Assembly: GCF_021533215.1 (NCBI RefSeq)
Contig: NZ_JAJNKA010000004.1
Span: 248,001-312,000, forward strand
DNA: 64,000 nt
Reading direction: 5' to 3'
From: Portibacter lacus
GTDB taxonomy: Bacteria > Bacteroidota > Bacteroidia > Chitinophagales > Saprospiraceae
Positions 19,281 to 28,275 of the stretch are shown here, in pieces (position 1 is the first letter of the stretch; every line of letters begins with the position of its first letter). The notes beneath the pieces were generated by a model. That model was not told the origin of the DNA and did no database searches. It worked only from the letters and a program-made list of their open reading frames with translations. The position numbers were made by a program, and so were the translations under genes.

Positions 19281-19318
19281 ACGTACTACCACGTACATAA
19301 ATAAGGGTACATACGTAT
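19281..19318. promoter_or_regulatory. ACGTA box array between two regulator genes
   Basis: ACGTAC at 19281 and 19291 is a direct repeat with 10-bp period. A third core, ACATACGTAT, at 19309-19318 puts ACGTA at 19313. The cores lie on roughly the same helical face (10 and 22 bp apart) in the 81-bp gap before the AraC-type gene. This looks like a regulator binding array. Confidence 0.4.
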
Positions 19319-19359
19319 TTCCTACCTCTACACGATCTCTTAATTTTATAATGTAATTA

Positions 19360-19962
19360 ATGCCCTGTTATAATTATTTACATTATTTAATTAATAGCAT
19401 GATCTACTCCACAAAAAACAATCAAACACAATCATTTAACGATGCATTGGTAAACGACAATGTTGAACTCATTTTTAATCTATCTAAAATTGAGACCTCT
19501 GATTTTCTTAACAAGCTGAAATCATTAATCAATGATCATTTTCAAGAAGATCAAATTTCTTTTACTATACATTCTCACAACCCAATTAAAGCTATGGAAT
19601 TTTCCTTGTCTCAAAAGTATGGGGCTAAAATTATTGAAGTATTAGAAATCCAAGATGAATGGCTTGCAGCTATTACAATTTATATCATTAAGAATCTTTC
19701 TAATCATCAGTTTTCAGGAGAATTTCTAGCGGAGGCAATGAATCTCAGTTCTAGACAATTAAGACGAAAAATAAAGGCGATTAATGGCAGATCTACACAA
19801 GAATTTGTCAATGACATTAGATTCGCCTTAGCTAAGGAAATCATTAATACTGAAATGGAAGTTGATTTCCAAACTATCTCTAAGTATTTAGGATTTGGTA
19901 AAAAGTCTTACTTCATTGATAAATTTGAATCGAGATTTGGTTATAAACCACCTTTAGTTTAG
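19360..19962 (+). CDS. AraC-type HTH protein
   Basis: A 200-aa protein whose C-terminal half (about 105-200) is an AraC/XylS DNA-binding domain. It shows AEAMNLSSRQLRRKIKAI for the first HTH and TISKYLGFGKKSYFIDKFESRFG for the second. The N-terminal 100 residues are not a recognised sensor domain. An alternative start is Met14 at 19399. Neither start has a strong ribosome site. It follows the NarL regulator by 81 bp on the same strand, and its 3' end overlaps holA on the other strand by 9 bp. The target is unknown. Confidence 0.75.
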   Translation: MPCYNYLHYLINSMIYSTKNNQTQSFNDALVNDNVELIFNLSKIETSDFLNKLKSLINDHFQEDQISFTIHSHNPIKAMEFSLSQKYGAKIIEVLEIQDEWLAAITIYIIKNLSNHQFSGEFLAEAMNLSSRQLRRKIKAINGRSTQEFVNDIRFALAKEIINTEMEVDFQTISKYLGFGKKSYFIDKFESRFGYKPPLV

Positions 19963-20955
19963 GATCTTGAAAACCAGTTCTTTCAGAAGGTCTCCTTGAT
20001 CGGGATTTCTTCGATCTACCCCTTTGCTGTAGCCATCATACTCTTGCAAGTCTAAAAGAATTCTTTTCAGTTTATCTTTAGAATAATTTCGTGCAGCTAA
20101 TCGATAATCCTTCATGAAGAAACTAGAAAAAACACCAATCTTACTCGCTAATGACTTGTCATCCAATGATGATAATGATTGTGTCTGCCATACTTTTGTG
20201 AAGTATCCATAGAGAGAATTAATGCTGACGATTAGCGGATTCTTCTTTTCATTCGAAGCAAAATACTCCACAATTCTGAAAGAAACTACTTTATCACGCT
20301 TCCCCAGCGCATTTTGTAATTCGAAGATGTTATAATCTTTAGATATCCCAACGAATTCTTCGATGTGCTGTGCATTAATGGTTTCTCCTTTTTCTAATCT
20401 TAATGCCAGTTTCCCTATCTCATTGTTGATCTTTGACAAGTCTGCACCGATATAAGTAGCGAGTAAAACATTTGCCTTTTGATCAATTTTCAGATCGTTA
20501 GATTTCGCAATCTGATCGATATATCCTGGTAATTGATTGTCGTATATTTTCTTCGTCTCTAACAGTACTGCATTAGCCTTAATCGCTTTAGCGAATCCTG
20601 TTCTCTTATCTACTTTTTTATATTTGTAATTAATTACTAAGATCGTCTGTGGTGACGGATTTTCTATATAAGACTGTAGACTAGTGAGAGATTTCATCTC
20701 TTGCGCTTCTTTAATAATGATTACTCTGTATGGAGCCATCATAGGAAATTGGCGAGCGTTATCTACTACTGTTTTAAAGTCTACTTCTTTTCCGTAGAGG
20801 ATTACTTGGTTAAATGCTTTTCCTCCTTCATCAAGAATATGATCTTCAATGTAATCAGAAATCTGGTCAATATAATAAGGTTCTTCCCCTGACAAGAAGT
20901 AAATAGGCTTATAAACACCAGCTTTCAGTTCCTTTAAAATATCTCGAGACTCCAT
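19954..20955 (-). CDS. holA: DNA polymerase III subunit delta
   Basis: A 333-aa clamp-loader subunit that opens the beta sliding clamp during replication. The FLSGEEPYYIDQISDYIE opening, the MMAPYRVIIIKEAQEMK strand-helix and the LLATYIGADLSKINNEIGKLAL segment are family landmarks. The C-terminal collar domain (about 215-330) is present, and the length is typical. It is convergent with the AraC-type gene (9-bp overlap). This is the clearest housekeeping gene in this part of the window. Confidence 0.9.
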   Translation of the reverse strand: MESRDILKELKAGVYKPIYFLSGEEPYYIDQISDYIEDHILDEGGKAFNQVILYGKEVDFKTVVDNARQFPMMAPYRVIIIKEAQEMKSLTSLQSYIENPSPQTILVINYKYKKVDKRTGFAKAIKANAVLLETKKIYDNQLPGYIDQIAKSNDLKIDQKANVLLATYIGADLSKINNEIGKLALRLEKGETINAQHIEEFVGISKDYNIFELQNALGKRDKVVSFRIVEYFASNEKKNPLIVSINSLYGYFTKVWQTQSLSSLDDKSLASKIGVFSSFFMKDYRLAARNYSKDKLKRILLDLQEYDGYSKGVDRRNPDQGDLLKELVFKILN

Positions 20956-21023
20956 ATTAAATATTAGAGTGTAAAAGTAGATAAAAAAGATTCTTATATC
21001 TTTATTTCAATTAATTTTTGTTG

Positions 21024-21194
21024 ATGATTCGTAATAGTCTATTTAGCAAAGCATTGAAAGCAGGTATAAGAACAGACGAATCAATAAAATTAGCTGATGC
21101 TGAACTTCCTAGCAAAATTGAAAAAAATAGAAGGTCTAGAAATGAAGACACTTGTAAAGCGATCAAAAATCCTCAACGCCAAATAGAAAATTAA
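21024..21194 (+). CDS. possible 56-aa small protein
   Basis: The 364-bp gap between holA and the large kinase holds one open frame of 56 codons starting MIRNSLFSKALKAG. It is basic, Lys/Arg/Asn-rich, with one Cys and no recognisable domain. The start has no clear ribosome site and the composition is close to that of the surrounding AT-rich DNA, so it may be chance. Nothing else was seen in the gap. Confidence 0.3.
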   Translation: MIRNSLFSKALKAGIRTDESIKLADAELPSKIEKNRRSRNEDTCKAIKNPQRQIEN

Positions 21195-21319
21195 AGCAAA
21201 AAAAGAGAAGGCACTCATATTAATCTCTTTGTATCAATAATTTCTCCACAAAAACATGACTAAAATCCGGAATTTAAATAAGTAAAAAGTATATTTCTAC
21301 TCCATACATTTAACCACAA

Positions 21320-24300
21320 ATGAAATTAAAGCATATCCTAGCGATAGTACCTATTTTTCTTATTCAACTTGTTTTTTGTCAATCTGAAAATAGTCGAAAT
21401 AATCCCCTACATCATTACCAATATGGAATAGATGATGGTTTTGACATTACAGTTGTCAATTCTATGATCATTGGGAATGATGGATGGGTCTGGATATCTG
21501 GATTAGCTAAAAGGTTAGACTTATATAAAAATGAAAACTTAGATGGTATAATTCAGCGATTTAATGGAATGTCGTTTCAGAGAATTGCACTACCCAGTGA
21601 CCTTTCCGGATTCTACTGGAGCATCGATCTTTTCAATAAACCTAATGGTGAGATCATTGTTTCCGTAACATTAGATGACTTTAATCGATATTATACATTA
21701 AATCCTGAAACTTTAGAATATAAAGAAATTATAATTCCCTTAAAAAAGGATGTACATTATCATGCTTCGAAAATATTTAACTATAAAGGTAAGTTGCTTA
21801 TTTGTGTAAATTCAGAACAATTCTGTAAAATTTATGAAGTAGGTGAAAACAATAAAGCAGAATTATTTGCGGAAATAACTTCAGATAGATCTGGATTTGT
21901 AAGTGACATCGGAAAATATGATGAAGGATTAATACTTCACGATAGTCATGTAGGTATTCACTTTCTTGACCTAAAAACTAGAAAGTCTTCGATTATTTCT
22001 CCCAAAAGTATAGACCCAAATTTTTCTGAAGATCCATTTAAACATATGGTTAAAAACCTATTCACGTATAATGATACCATTTATTATCAGTTCCATCAAT
22101 CTCCAGATTTTTATAGCTTCGATCCTGCTTCGAGAAAATGGTCTAAGTCTTCCTATGATAATATAGACCTGAATATCATCGTAAAAAGTGATGATTCTGG
22201 CCATATTTTTCAAGAAACATTGGTAAAGAATGGATCTGAGTTTGCTGTAAAAGATTCCTTAGGCGACGTCCCAAGTAAAGGGTATTACATAGAAGGAAGT
22301 AGGCAGTTTAAACATGCCGCTGTTAACATTCATAAGTCACTATACTTAGCTGAAAATGGGACTTTCCATCAACTTATTTTTGAAAGTAATCAAGTGGCTA
22401 CCTTCTTAACCCAATACAGTATTAGATCAATCATGAAAATTGAAAAAGATCGATATTTAGTTGCAACAGAGCTGAATGGATACTTTATCGTTGATCCTAA
22501 AAAAAGGACAACGGAACCCTTTGAAATACTATTAAATGGAAAACCCTTTATTCCATTTTTCAATAGAAACCTATTCAAAAGTGGAAATACTCTTTGGACC
22601 AATAACGAAAATGGGGTTTGTAAAATTGATTTGCAGACCCATGAGCTGACCCAATTTATATATTTCCCTGCGCAGTCGATGGTGGAAGATGGAAATTATA
22701 TTTATACCGGAACGACAAGATTTAAGCTCCTCAGATTTGATAAAGAAAAAGAAATTTATGAAGATCTGGATTTAACTGACACTTTAAATTTTCAAGATAT
22801 AGATCTATACAATGGAAAGGTATTAGGTGCAACTGAGAAAGGATTGTACATCTATCACAAGGGAAACAGTAAACTCTTAATTCCTGATCAAACGAAATCA
22901 TCCGAATACCTTCTAAGCATATCAAAACATCCTGTTTACAAATTTCTAATAGGAAGTCGATCTGGTAAATTATATAGTTTTGATCCAGACAAAGAGCAAT
23001 TTAAACTAATATACCAAGATGCTTTAGAGGCAAGTATTGCAGATGTTCAAAATGACGAAAAAGGAAATCTATGGATCAGTACTTTCGGTGGTTTTGTTAA
23101 GTATAATCCTAAAACCAAAACACAATATCGGTTCAATGAAGACGAAGGGTTTACTAATTATGAAGCCAATCGGTACAGTGCATTTGAAAACGAAGAAGGC
23201 TATTTATTCCTAGGTACATTAAAAGGGCTTAATTATTTCCATCCAGACTCCTTGCTTCCATCTTCTAAATCTTCCACTTTAGTACCTATCTCACTTCAAT
23301 ATTTCAGTAAGAAAGAAAATAAAGTGGTTAAAAAGATCGATGTCTTGTCATTACAAGAAGCAAATCCTATTGTTTTGCCTCCCGAGAATAGAAACTTGAC
23401 CTATGAATATTCTGTACTTGGCGAAAACCTTGTCCGAAACATCAAGTATCACTACAGAATCAACGATGGCGAATGGTCTAAATTAGGATCATCTAAGAAA
23501 ATAGACCTGATTAATATAGCACCTGGTAGGTATAATCTTGAAATAGAGGCTATCAGTTTCAACCAGAAAAAAATAGGTAATTCTTTATATTTAGAAATAA
23601 TTGCAAAAGACTTTTTTTACAGAACTTGGTGGTTTTTGTCTCTCACATTCTTAGGAATGTTCGCCATTATTTTTTGGTATTTTATTGCATCAAGAAATAG
23701 AGTTCGGATGCATGAAACTTTCTCCAGAGATATTATTACAGCTCAAGAAACCCAATTGACAGAAATCGCGAGAGAATTGCATGATAGCGTAGGTCAGAAA
23801 CTTGTCTTATTGAGTATGAAAATAAAAGTTCTAGGAGATAAATCATCGGAACTACTCACTAAAGAAACCTTAGAAGAATTGCGAGCTATTTCAAGTGGAT
23901 TACACCCTTCCGTTCTAGAAAGGCATGGGTTAACTGCTGCTATACAATCACTTGTAAATTCTATCGATGAATCAACGGATACTTTTATTGAAGCAGAAAT
24001 AGATCCTATAGATAATCTATTCCCTCCTAAGTCCGAATTGCATATTTACAGAATAATTCAAGAAGCACTGAATAACATGGTTAAGCATTCTAATGCTCAA
24101 TCCGCATCATTTAAAGTTAAAAAGACAGCTTCTTCAGTACTTTTTTCACTACAAGATTTTGGAAAAGGCTTCAAATTCAGAACGGAGAACTTAAACCACT
24201 TAGATGGTTTAGGTATGAAGACGCTCGTTGAAAGATCTAAAATCCTTGATGCAAAGTTAGAAATTGAAACAAGTGAGGGTAAAGGAACACGTATCAAATT

Positions 24301-24328
24301 ATTTGTTCCAATTCAGCTGCCGCAATAG
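21320..24328 (+). CDS. propeller sensor histidine kinase (two-component sensor, HisKA_3)
   Basis: A 1002-aa membrane sensor kinase. After a signal peptide (about 1-20), a long periplasmic region resembles the two-bladed Reg_prop beta-propeller sensors. A Y_Y_Y-like domain follows (about 690-755, ENRNLTYEYSVLGENL and GRYNLEIEA). There is one membrane helix (about 768-792). The HisKA_3 dimerisation domain has phospho-acceptor His821 in ELHDSVGQK. The HATPase domain shows IIQEALNNMVKHSNA, DFGKGF and GLGMKTLVERS. It is a NarL-type partner kinase without an adjacent response regulator; the regulator at 18628 is the nearest candidate partner (inference). Confidence 0.9.
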   Translation: MKLKHILAIVPIFLIQLVFCQSENSRNNPLHHYQYGIDDGFDITVVNSMIIGNDGWVWISGLAKRLDLYKNENLDGIIQRFNGMSFQRIALPSDLSGFYWSIDLFNKPNGEIIVSVTLDDFNRYYTLNPETLEYKEIIIPLKKDVHYHASKIFNYKGKLLICVNSEQFCKIYEVGENNKAELFAEITSDRSGFVSDIGKYDEGLILHDSHVGIHFLDLKTRKSSIISPKSIDPNFSEDPFKHMVKNLFTYNDTIYYQFHQSPDFYSFDPASRKWSKSSYDNIDLNIIVKSDDSGHIFQETLVKNGSEFAVKDSLGDVPSKGYYIEGSRQFKHAAVNIHKSLYLAENGTFHQLIFESNQVATFLTQYSIRSIMKIEKDRYLVATELNGYFIVDPKKRTTEPFEILLNGKPFIPFFNRNLFKSGNTLWTNNENGVCKIDLQTHELTQFIYFPAQSMVEDGNYIYTGTTRFKLLRFDKEKEIYEDLDLTDTLNFQDIDLYNGKVLGATEKGLYIYHKGNSKLLIPDQTKSSEYLLSISKHPVYKFLIGSRSGKLYSFDPDKEQFKLIYQDALEASIADVQNDEKGNLWISTFGGFVKYNPKTKTQYRFNEDEGFTNYEANRYSAFENEEGYLFLGTLKGLNYFHPDSLLPSSKSSTLVPISLQYFSKKENKVVKKIDVLSLQEANPIVLPPENRNLTYEYSVLGENLVRNIKYHYRINDGEWSKLGSSKKIDLINIAPGRYNLEIEAISFNQKKIGNSLYLEIIAKDFFYRTWWFLSLTFLGMFAIIFWYFIASRNRVRMHETFSRDIITAQETQLTEIARELHDSVGQKLVLLSMKIKVLGDKSSELLTKETLEELRAISSGLHPSVLERHGLTAAIQSLVNSIDESTDTFIEAEIDPIDNLFPPKSELHIYRIIQEALNNMVKHSNAQSASFKVKKTASSVLFSLQDFGKGFKFRTENLNHLDGLGMKTLVERSKILDAKLEIETSEGKGTRIKLFVPIQLPQ

Positions 24329-24376
24329 TTTCAAAAATTCCTTACATTTCGACTTCTAAAAAAGAATCAGAAATAA

Positions 24377-25417
24377 ATGAAGTATAGTAAACTAGGAAAT
24401 TCAGATATTAAAGTGAGTAAAATTTGTCTTGGTACCATGACCTTTGGCCGGCAAAATACAGAGGCGGAAGGACATGCACAACTAGATTACGCACTGGATC
24501 ATGAGGTCAATTTCATAGATACTGCAGAGCTCTATGCAGTTCCTTCAGAACAACCTTATCAAGGGAAAACAGAAGAAATAATAGGAACTTGGCTGAAAAA
24601 ATCAGGAAGGAGAAAGGATATCATACTAGGCACAAAAATAACGGGTCCATCCAAGCCACTTAGTTTTATAAGACCTAAGTTAAATTTCTCGAAAGAACAG
24701 ATCCACTTGGCACTGGATAAGTCAATGAAAAGGTTACAAACCGACTATGTCGATTTATATCAATTGCACTGGCCTGAACGGAAAACCAACTTTTTCGGGA
24801 AACGTGGATATGTTCATCACGAAAATGACGAGTGGCAAGATAATTTTGGTGAGATCCTGAATACCATGGATGACTTGGTAAAGGAAGGAAGGATCCGTCA
24901 CTGGGGAATTTCAAATGAAACGCCTTGGGGAATGATGCATCACTTAGAAAAATCAGCTGTTACTGGCAAATCAAGAATCGTAAGTATCCAGAATCCATAT
25001 AGTCTTTTAAATAGACTTTTTGAGGTTGGTCTTGCAGAAATGGCTATTCGGGAAAAGGTTGGTTTACTTGCGTATTCTCCTATGGCTTTTGGATTGCTTT
25101 CTGGCAAATACCACAATGGAAATGATCGTCCTGAAGATCGAATTAACAAATTTGAAGCCATGAGCAGATATAGTAATGACAGAGCCCATGAAGCAACAAG
25201 ACGATATATGAAAATTGCGGAAGAAGCAGGAATTTCTGTTGCTCAATTGGCACTTGCATTCGTAAATCAACAAGCATTTGTAACCGCTAACATAATTGGC
25301 GCAACGAATATGGAACAACTAAAGGAGAACATTGATAGTATTCATGTCACTTTATCCGACGAAACGCTTGCGAAAATTAACGAAGTACATGAAGAGATTC
25401 CGAATCCGGCGCCGTAG
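24377..25417 (+). CDS. aldo/keto reductase (Tas-like)
   Basis: A 346-aa NADP(H)-dependent aldo/keto reductase, the same length as E. coli Tas, which it resembles in layout. The catalytic tetrad is visible: Asp and Tyr in NFIDTAELY, Lys in ILGTKITGP and His in YQLHWPER. The C-terminal part contains the cofactor segment IIGATNMEQLKENI. It lies 48 bp after the large kinase gene on the same strand and is followed by an 893-bp non-coding stretch filled with tandem repeats. The substrate is unknown. Confidence 0.9.
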   Translation: MKYSKLGNSDIKVSKICLGTMTFGRQNTEAEGHAQLDYALDHEVNFIDTAELYAVPSEQPYQGKTEEIIGTWLKKSGRRKDIILGTKITGPSKPLSFIRPKLNFSKEQIHLALDKSMKRLQTDYVDLYQLHWPERKTNFFGKRGYVHHENDEWQDNFGEILNTMDDLVKEGRIRHWGISNETPWGMMHHLEKSAVTGKSRIVSIQNPYSLLNRLFEVGLAEMAIREKVGLLAYSPMAFGLLSGKYHNGNDRPEDRINKFEAMSRYSNDRAHEATRRYMKIAEEAGISVAQLALAFVNQQAFVTANIIGATNMEQLKENIDSIHVTLSDETLAKINEVHEEIPNPAP

Positions 25418-25447
25418 AAGTTTTTAGTTGTTAGTTTTTAGGTTTCC

Positions 25448-26292
25448 GGTTCAATGTGATGCTCTTTAAGCGTTCCAATGTGCGAAAGCTAGAAAGCGTT
25501 GCATTTTTGATAGAGCTATCTATGTATAAATAGCCCCACCAATCTGTCCGCTCGAATCTTAGTTCCATAGGACCTTGGACTGCAGGTAGTATTTAGTTTT
25601 TTGGTTGTTAGTTTTTAGGTTTTAGGTTCAATGTGATGCTTTTTAAGCGTGGAAATGCGCGATAGCTAGAAAGCGTTGCATTTTTTCATAAAGCTCACAG
25701 TGTATCAATAGATCCACCAATCTGTCCGCTCGAATCTTAGTTCCATAGTTCTTTGGACTGCAGGTAGTTTTTAGTTTTTAGTTTTTTGATTGCTAGTTTT
25801 TAGGTTTTAGGTTCAATGAGATGCTTTTTAAGCCTGGAAATGCGCGATAGCTAGAAAGCGTTGCATTTTTGATAGAGCTATCTATGTATAAATAGCCCCA
25901 CCAATCTGTTCACTCGAATCTTAGTTCCATAGGACTTTGGACTGCAGGTAGTTTTTAGTTTTTTGTTGTTTGTTTTTCGTTTTTAGGTTCAATGTGATGC
26001 TTTTTAAGCGTGGAAATGCGCGATAGCTAGAAAGCGTTGCATTTTTGATAGAGCTATCTATGTATAAATAGCCCCACCAATCTGTCCGCTCGAATCTTAG
26101 TTCCATATTACCTTGGACTGCAGGTAGTTGTTAGTTTTTTGCTTTTAGGTTTTAGGTTCAATGTAATGCTTTTTAAGCGTGGAAATGCGCGATAGCTAGA
26201 AAGCGTTGCATTTTTGATAGAGCTATCTATGTATAAATAGCCCCACCAATCTGTCCGCTCGAATCTTAGTTCCATAGTACCTTGAACTGCAG
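25448..26292. repeat. five tandem copies of a 138-bp intergenic element
   Basis: Five near-identical cores lie at 25448-25585, 25625-25763, 25810-25947, 25986-26123 and 26155-26292. Each runs from GGTTCAATG to CTGCAG. T-rich variable linkers of 31-46 bp built from TTTTTAG heptamers separate them, so starts are 169-185 bp apart. Copies 2-5 contain the inverted repeat AAATGC...GCATTT. Copies 1 and 3-5 contain GATAG-AG-CTATC; copy 2 has diverged there. On the minus strand copies 1, 4 and 5 stay open for over 40 codons from ATGGAACTAAG, but copies 2 and 3 have stops, so coding is doubtful. The array lies between two convergent genes, filling the gap 25418-26310. Confidence 0.9.
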
Positions 26293-26310
26293 TCCGAGAT
26301 GGTCGAAATG

Positions 26311-27453
26311 CTATAAACCTTCTAACACCTCCACACTTCTTCTCTTTGCTACCCTTTCTTCTTCGATTATCTGCTTTAATGATTTCTTATCGAAACTAGA
26401 AGACTCTATGAAGCCAGTTACTTTGAATTCTGTTCTCCTGTTAAATTGGAACTCAGCCTCAGTACAATCCACATCATTCGAGCAACCATTTAGGGGCATT
26501 GCTTCTCCATAGCCTTTAGCAGTAATTCGAGATGCTTTAATACCTTTTCCTATGATATAATCCACTGCAGCTTGTGCTCGCTTATCAGATAAGGTCATGT
26601 TATATTCATCTGTCCCTCTTGAATCCGTGTGTGATCCTAATTCAATAATGATCGGATTTCTCTTTAATATTTGCACAAGATCATTTAATGGTTGTCTTGC
26701 ATCAGATCTTATCTCCCATTTATCAAAATCATAATAAATATTATCCAGTCTGATTGCTTCGTCCTTTACAATCTTTCTCAATGGTATATCCGTAATCAAA
26801 CTGCCTTTCTCATTTCCATCCGTCGTTACTTCATTGATTTCAGGAATGAAGGCATTTCCTAATCCTTCGAAGCACAAGATGCATCCATCTATATTCACAT
26901 ATGCCTCTATTCGCTTCGCGAAATATCCTTTCTTTCTAATAAGCATCGTATAATGATTGCCTCTTTCGAACGTGGTCATAAAGGAATTCTTTGGATCATC
27001 TTCTACCACTTTGACTTCTTTATTCGTCGTGTTATTGTAAATCTCTATCTTGAAATTCTTGATTTCTTTGCCCAATGATTTCTTTCCAGATTTAACAATT
27101 AAATCCTTGATCGTTGCTTGAAACTCATAGCCAGGAAGCCTCATTAATCTTATCCTAAGATCCATATTATCATTCTTGGTATCTACGATAATCTGTCCTT
27201 CTCGATAACCTGATCTAACGAACTGTAAAGTATAGATTCCATCTTTAGGAAGCAATATTTCGAATCCACCAGTAAAATCTGTTTCTACAAAATTAGAAAG
27301 CAATATGCTATCTCGATAAACCTCTATTAACGCTTCGTCTAATGGCCTAAAATTGTCTTTATCCACGACTTCTCCACTGACTGTATAATTCTGGCCAATA
27401 GACATTAATGATGTCATTAAGAAGGCCAACATAACAAATACTCTAGTTTTCAT
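26311..27453 (-). CDS. OmpA family protein with carboxypeptidase-regulatory-like domain
   Basis: A 380-aa envelope protein from the preferred ATG at 27453; a longer reading from 27480 would put 9 residues before the signal peptide. The signal peptide is about residues 1-20. A CarboxypepD_reg-like beta sandwich (about 22-105, VSGEVVDKDNFRPL and GFEILLPKDGIYTLQF) comes first. A second beta-rich segment follows. The OmpA peptidoglycan-binding domain (about 245-360) has IYYDFDKWEIRSDA, HTDSRGTDEYNMTLSDKRAQA and NRRTEFKV. It should tether the outer membrane to peptidoglycan. It is divergent from the glutaredoxin-like gene across a palindrome-rich gap. Confidence 0.9.
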   Translation of the reverse strand: MKTRVFVMLAFLMTSLMSIGQNYTVSGEVVDKDNFRPLDEALIEVYRDSILLSNFVETDFTGGFEILLPKDGIYTLQFVRSGYREGQIIVDTKNDNMDLRIRLMRLPGYEFQATIKDLIVKSGKKSLGKEIKNFKIEIYNNTTNKEVKVVEDDPKNSFMTTFERGNHYTMLIRKKGYFAKRIEAYVNIDGCILCFEGLGNAFIPEINEVTTDGNEKGSLITDIPLRKIVKDEAIRLDNIYYDFDKWEIRSDARQPLNDLVQILKRNPIIIELGSHTDSRGTDEYNMTLSDKRAQAAVDYIIGKGIKASRITAKGYGEAMPLNGCSNDVDCTEAEFQFNRRTEFKVTGFIESSSFDKKSLKQIIEEERVAKRRSVEVLEGL

Positions 27454-27501
27454 TTTTTTAAATTGAAGCACAAAGATCACTCGTTATAATGGCATGTTAA
27501 C

Positions 27502-27540
27502 AGGTATAAACACCTATTTTAAAAATAGGTAATTCACCTA
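27502..27540. promoter_or_regulatory. AGGT/ACCT palindrome array in a divergent promoter
   Basis: A perfect 19-bp palindrome (ACCTATTTT-A-AAAATAGGT, 27512-27530) is flanked on each side by a further half site. This gives AGGT-N6-ACCT then AGGT-N5-ACCT. It lies in the 138-bp gap between the OmpA gene (start 27453, minus) and the gene at 27592 (plus), where a shared operator is expected. Confidence 0.5.
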
Positions 27541-27591
27541 CTTATTAGACTTAAAGAATCCCGAATTTTGCGGTCTTAAAAAAATAAAACA

Positions 27592-28203
27592 ATGAGAATT
27601 TTAGTCTTTTTTATATTCATCTTTTCTCAGCAGCTTTCCGCTCAGAAAGATTTACAATTTATTAAACTCAAGAATGAAGACCGATCTGTAGACTTGTCTG
27701 TTATCAATCATTCAGATAAATTTTATACCGTATCAGTAAATGTGGAACTCACTGAAATGACCACCGATGCTGTTTTTCCACTTAAACTAAAAATTGAACC
27801 CAACACAAAGGTTTCAATCGCAAAATTAAAACCTACTTCCGAAAAAGCTACTCACTATTTAATCAATTACAAAATTGAGAAAATGGAAAACTCGACGCTT
27901 GTTTATGAACCTAACATTACCATTTATACTAAAAACAAACACAAGCGAAGTACTCAACTATTGATCTACCTCAATCAAAACGGCATCGCATACAATGAAA
28001 TAAATACCTCCTATAATGGTGATACAGAACAGATGTATCTAGACATGCTTAAGCGAAGAGGCATTGATAAAAAAGATTCAAAATTACCGGTGATTATCTA
28101 TCGAGGTGAAGCATTTTATGATATCAAAAATGTCAAGAAATTCTGTAAAACGCACTTTGAAAACGAAGGTCACTTTATCAAGAAGAAAGATCGGAGATAC
28201 TAA
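27592..28203 (+). CDS. exported glutaredoxin-fold protein lacking the redox cysteines
   Basis: A 203-aa protein with a signal peptide (about 1-17, ending LSAQ). An N-terminal beta-sandwich-like part spans about 18-100, and the C-terminal 85 residues read like a glutaredoxin. ITIYTKNKHKRSTQLLIYL aligns with the strand, active-site loop and helix. NGIAYNEINTS and MLKRRGI follow, and the cis-Pro segment is LPVIIYRGEAFYDIKNVKKF. The CxxC position is occupied by KHKRST, so thiol redox activity is not expected. The fold assignment is by eye. It is divergent from the OmpA gene and precedes a T9SS protein gene by 72 bp. Confidence 0.65.
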   Translation: MRILVFFIFIFSQQLSAQKDLQFIKLKNEDRSVDLSVINHSDKFYTVSVNVELTEMTTDAVFPLKLKIEPNTKVSIAKLKPTSEKATHYLINYKIEKMENSTLVYEPNITIYTKNKHKRSTQLLIYLNQNGIAYNEINTSYNGDTEQMYLDMLKRRGIDKKDSKLPVIIYRGEAFYDIKNVKKFCKTHFENEGHFIKKKDRRY

Positions 28204-28275
28204 TTTAAGACCATTACTAAATACTACTTACCTAGACATAATTTTTTATTTACAACCTGGAATTTATTGATAAAT

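Noticed and set aside
25921-26106. 61-codon minus-strand frame inside the tandem repeat
   Set aside because: The equivalent frame has early stops in copies 2 and 3, and the conserved bases continue outside it, so the repeat is more likely non-coding.
25448-26292. CRISPR array
   Set aside because: Units are 138 bp with short T-rich linkers, not 25-40-bp repeats with unique spacers, and no cas genes are near.
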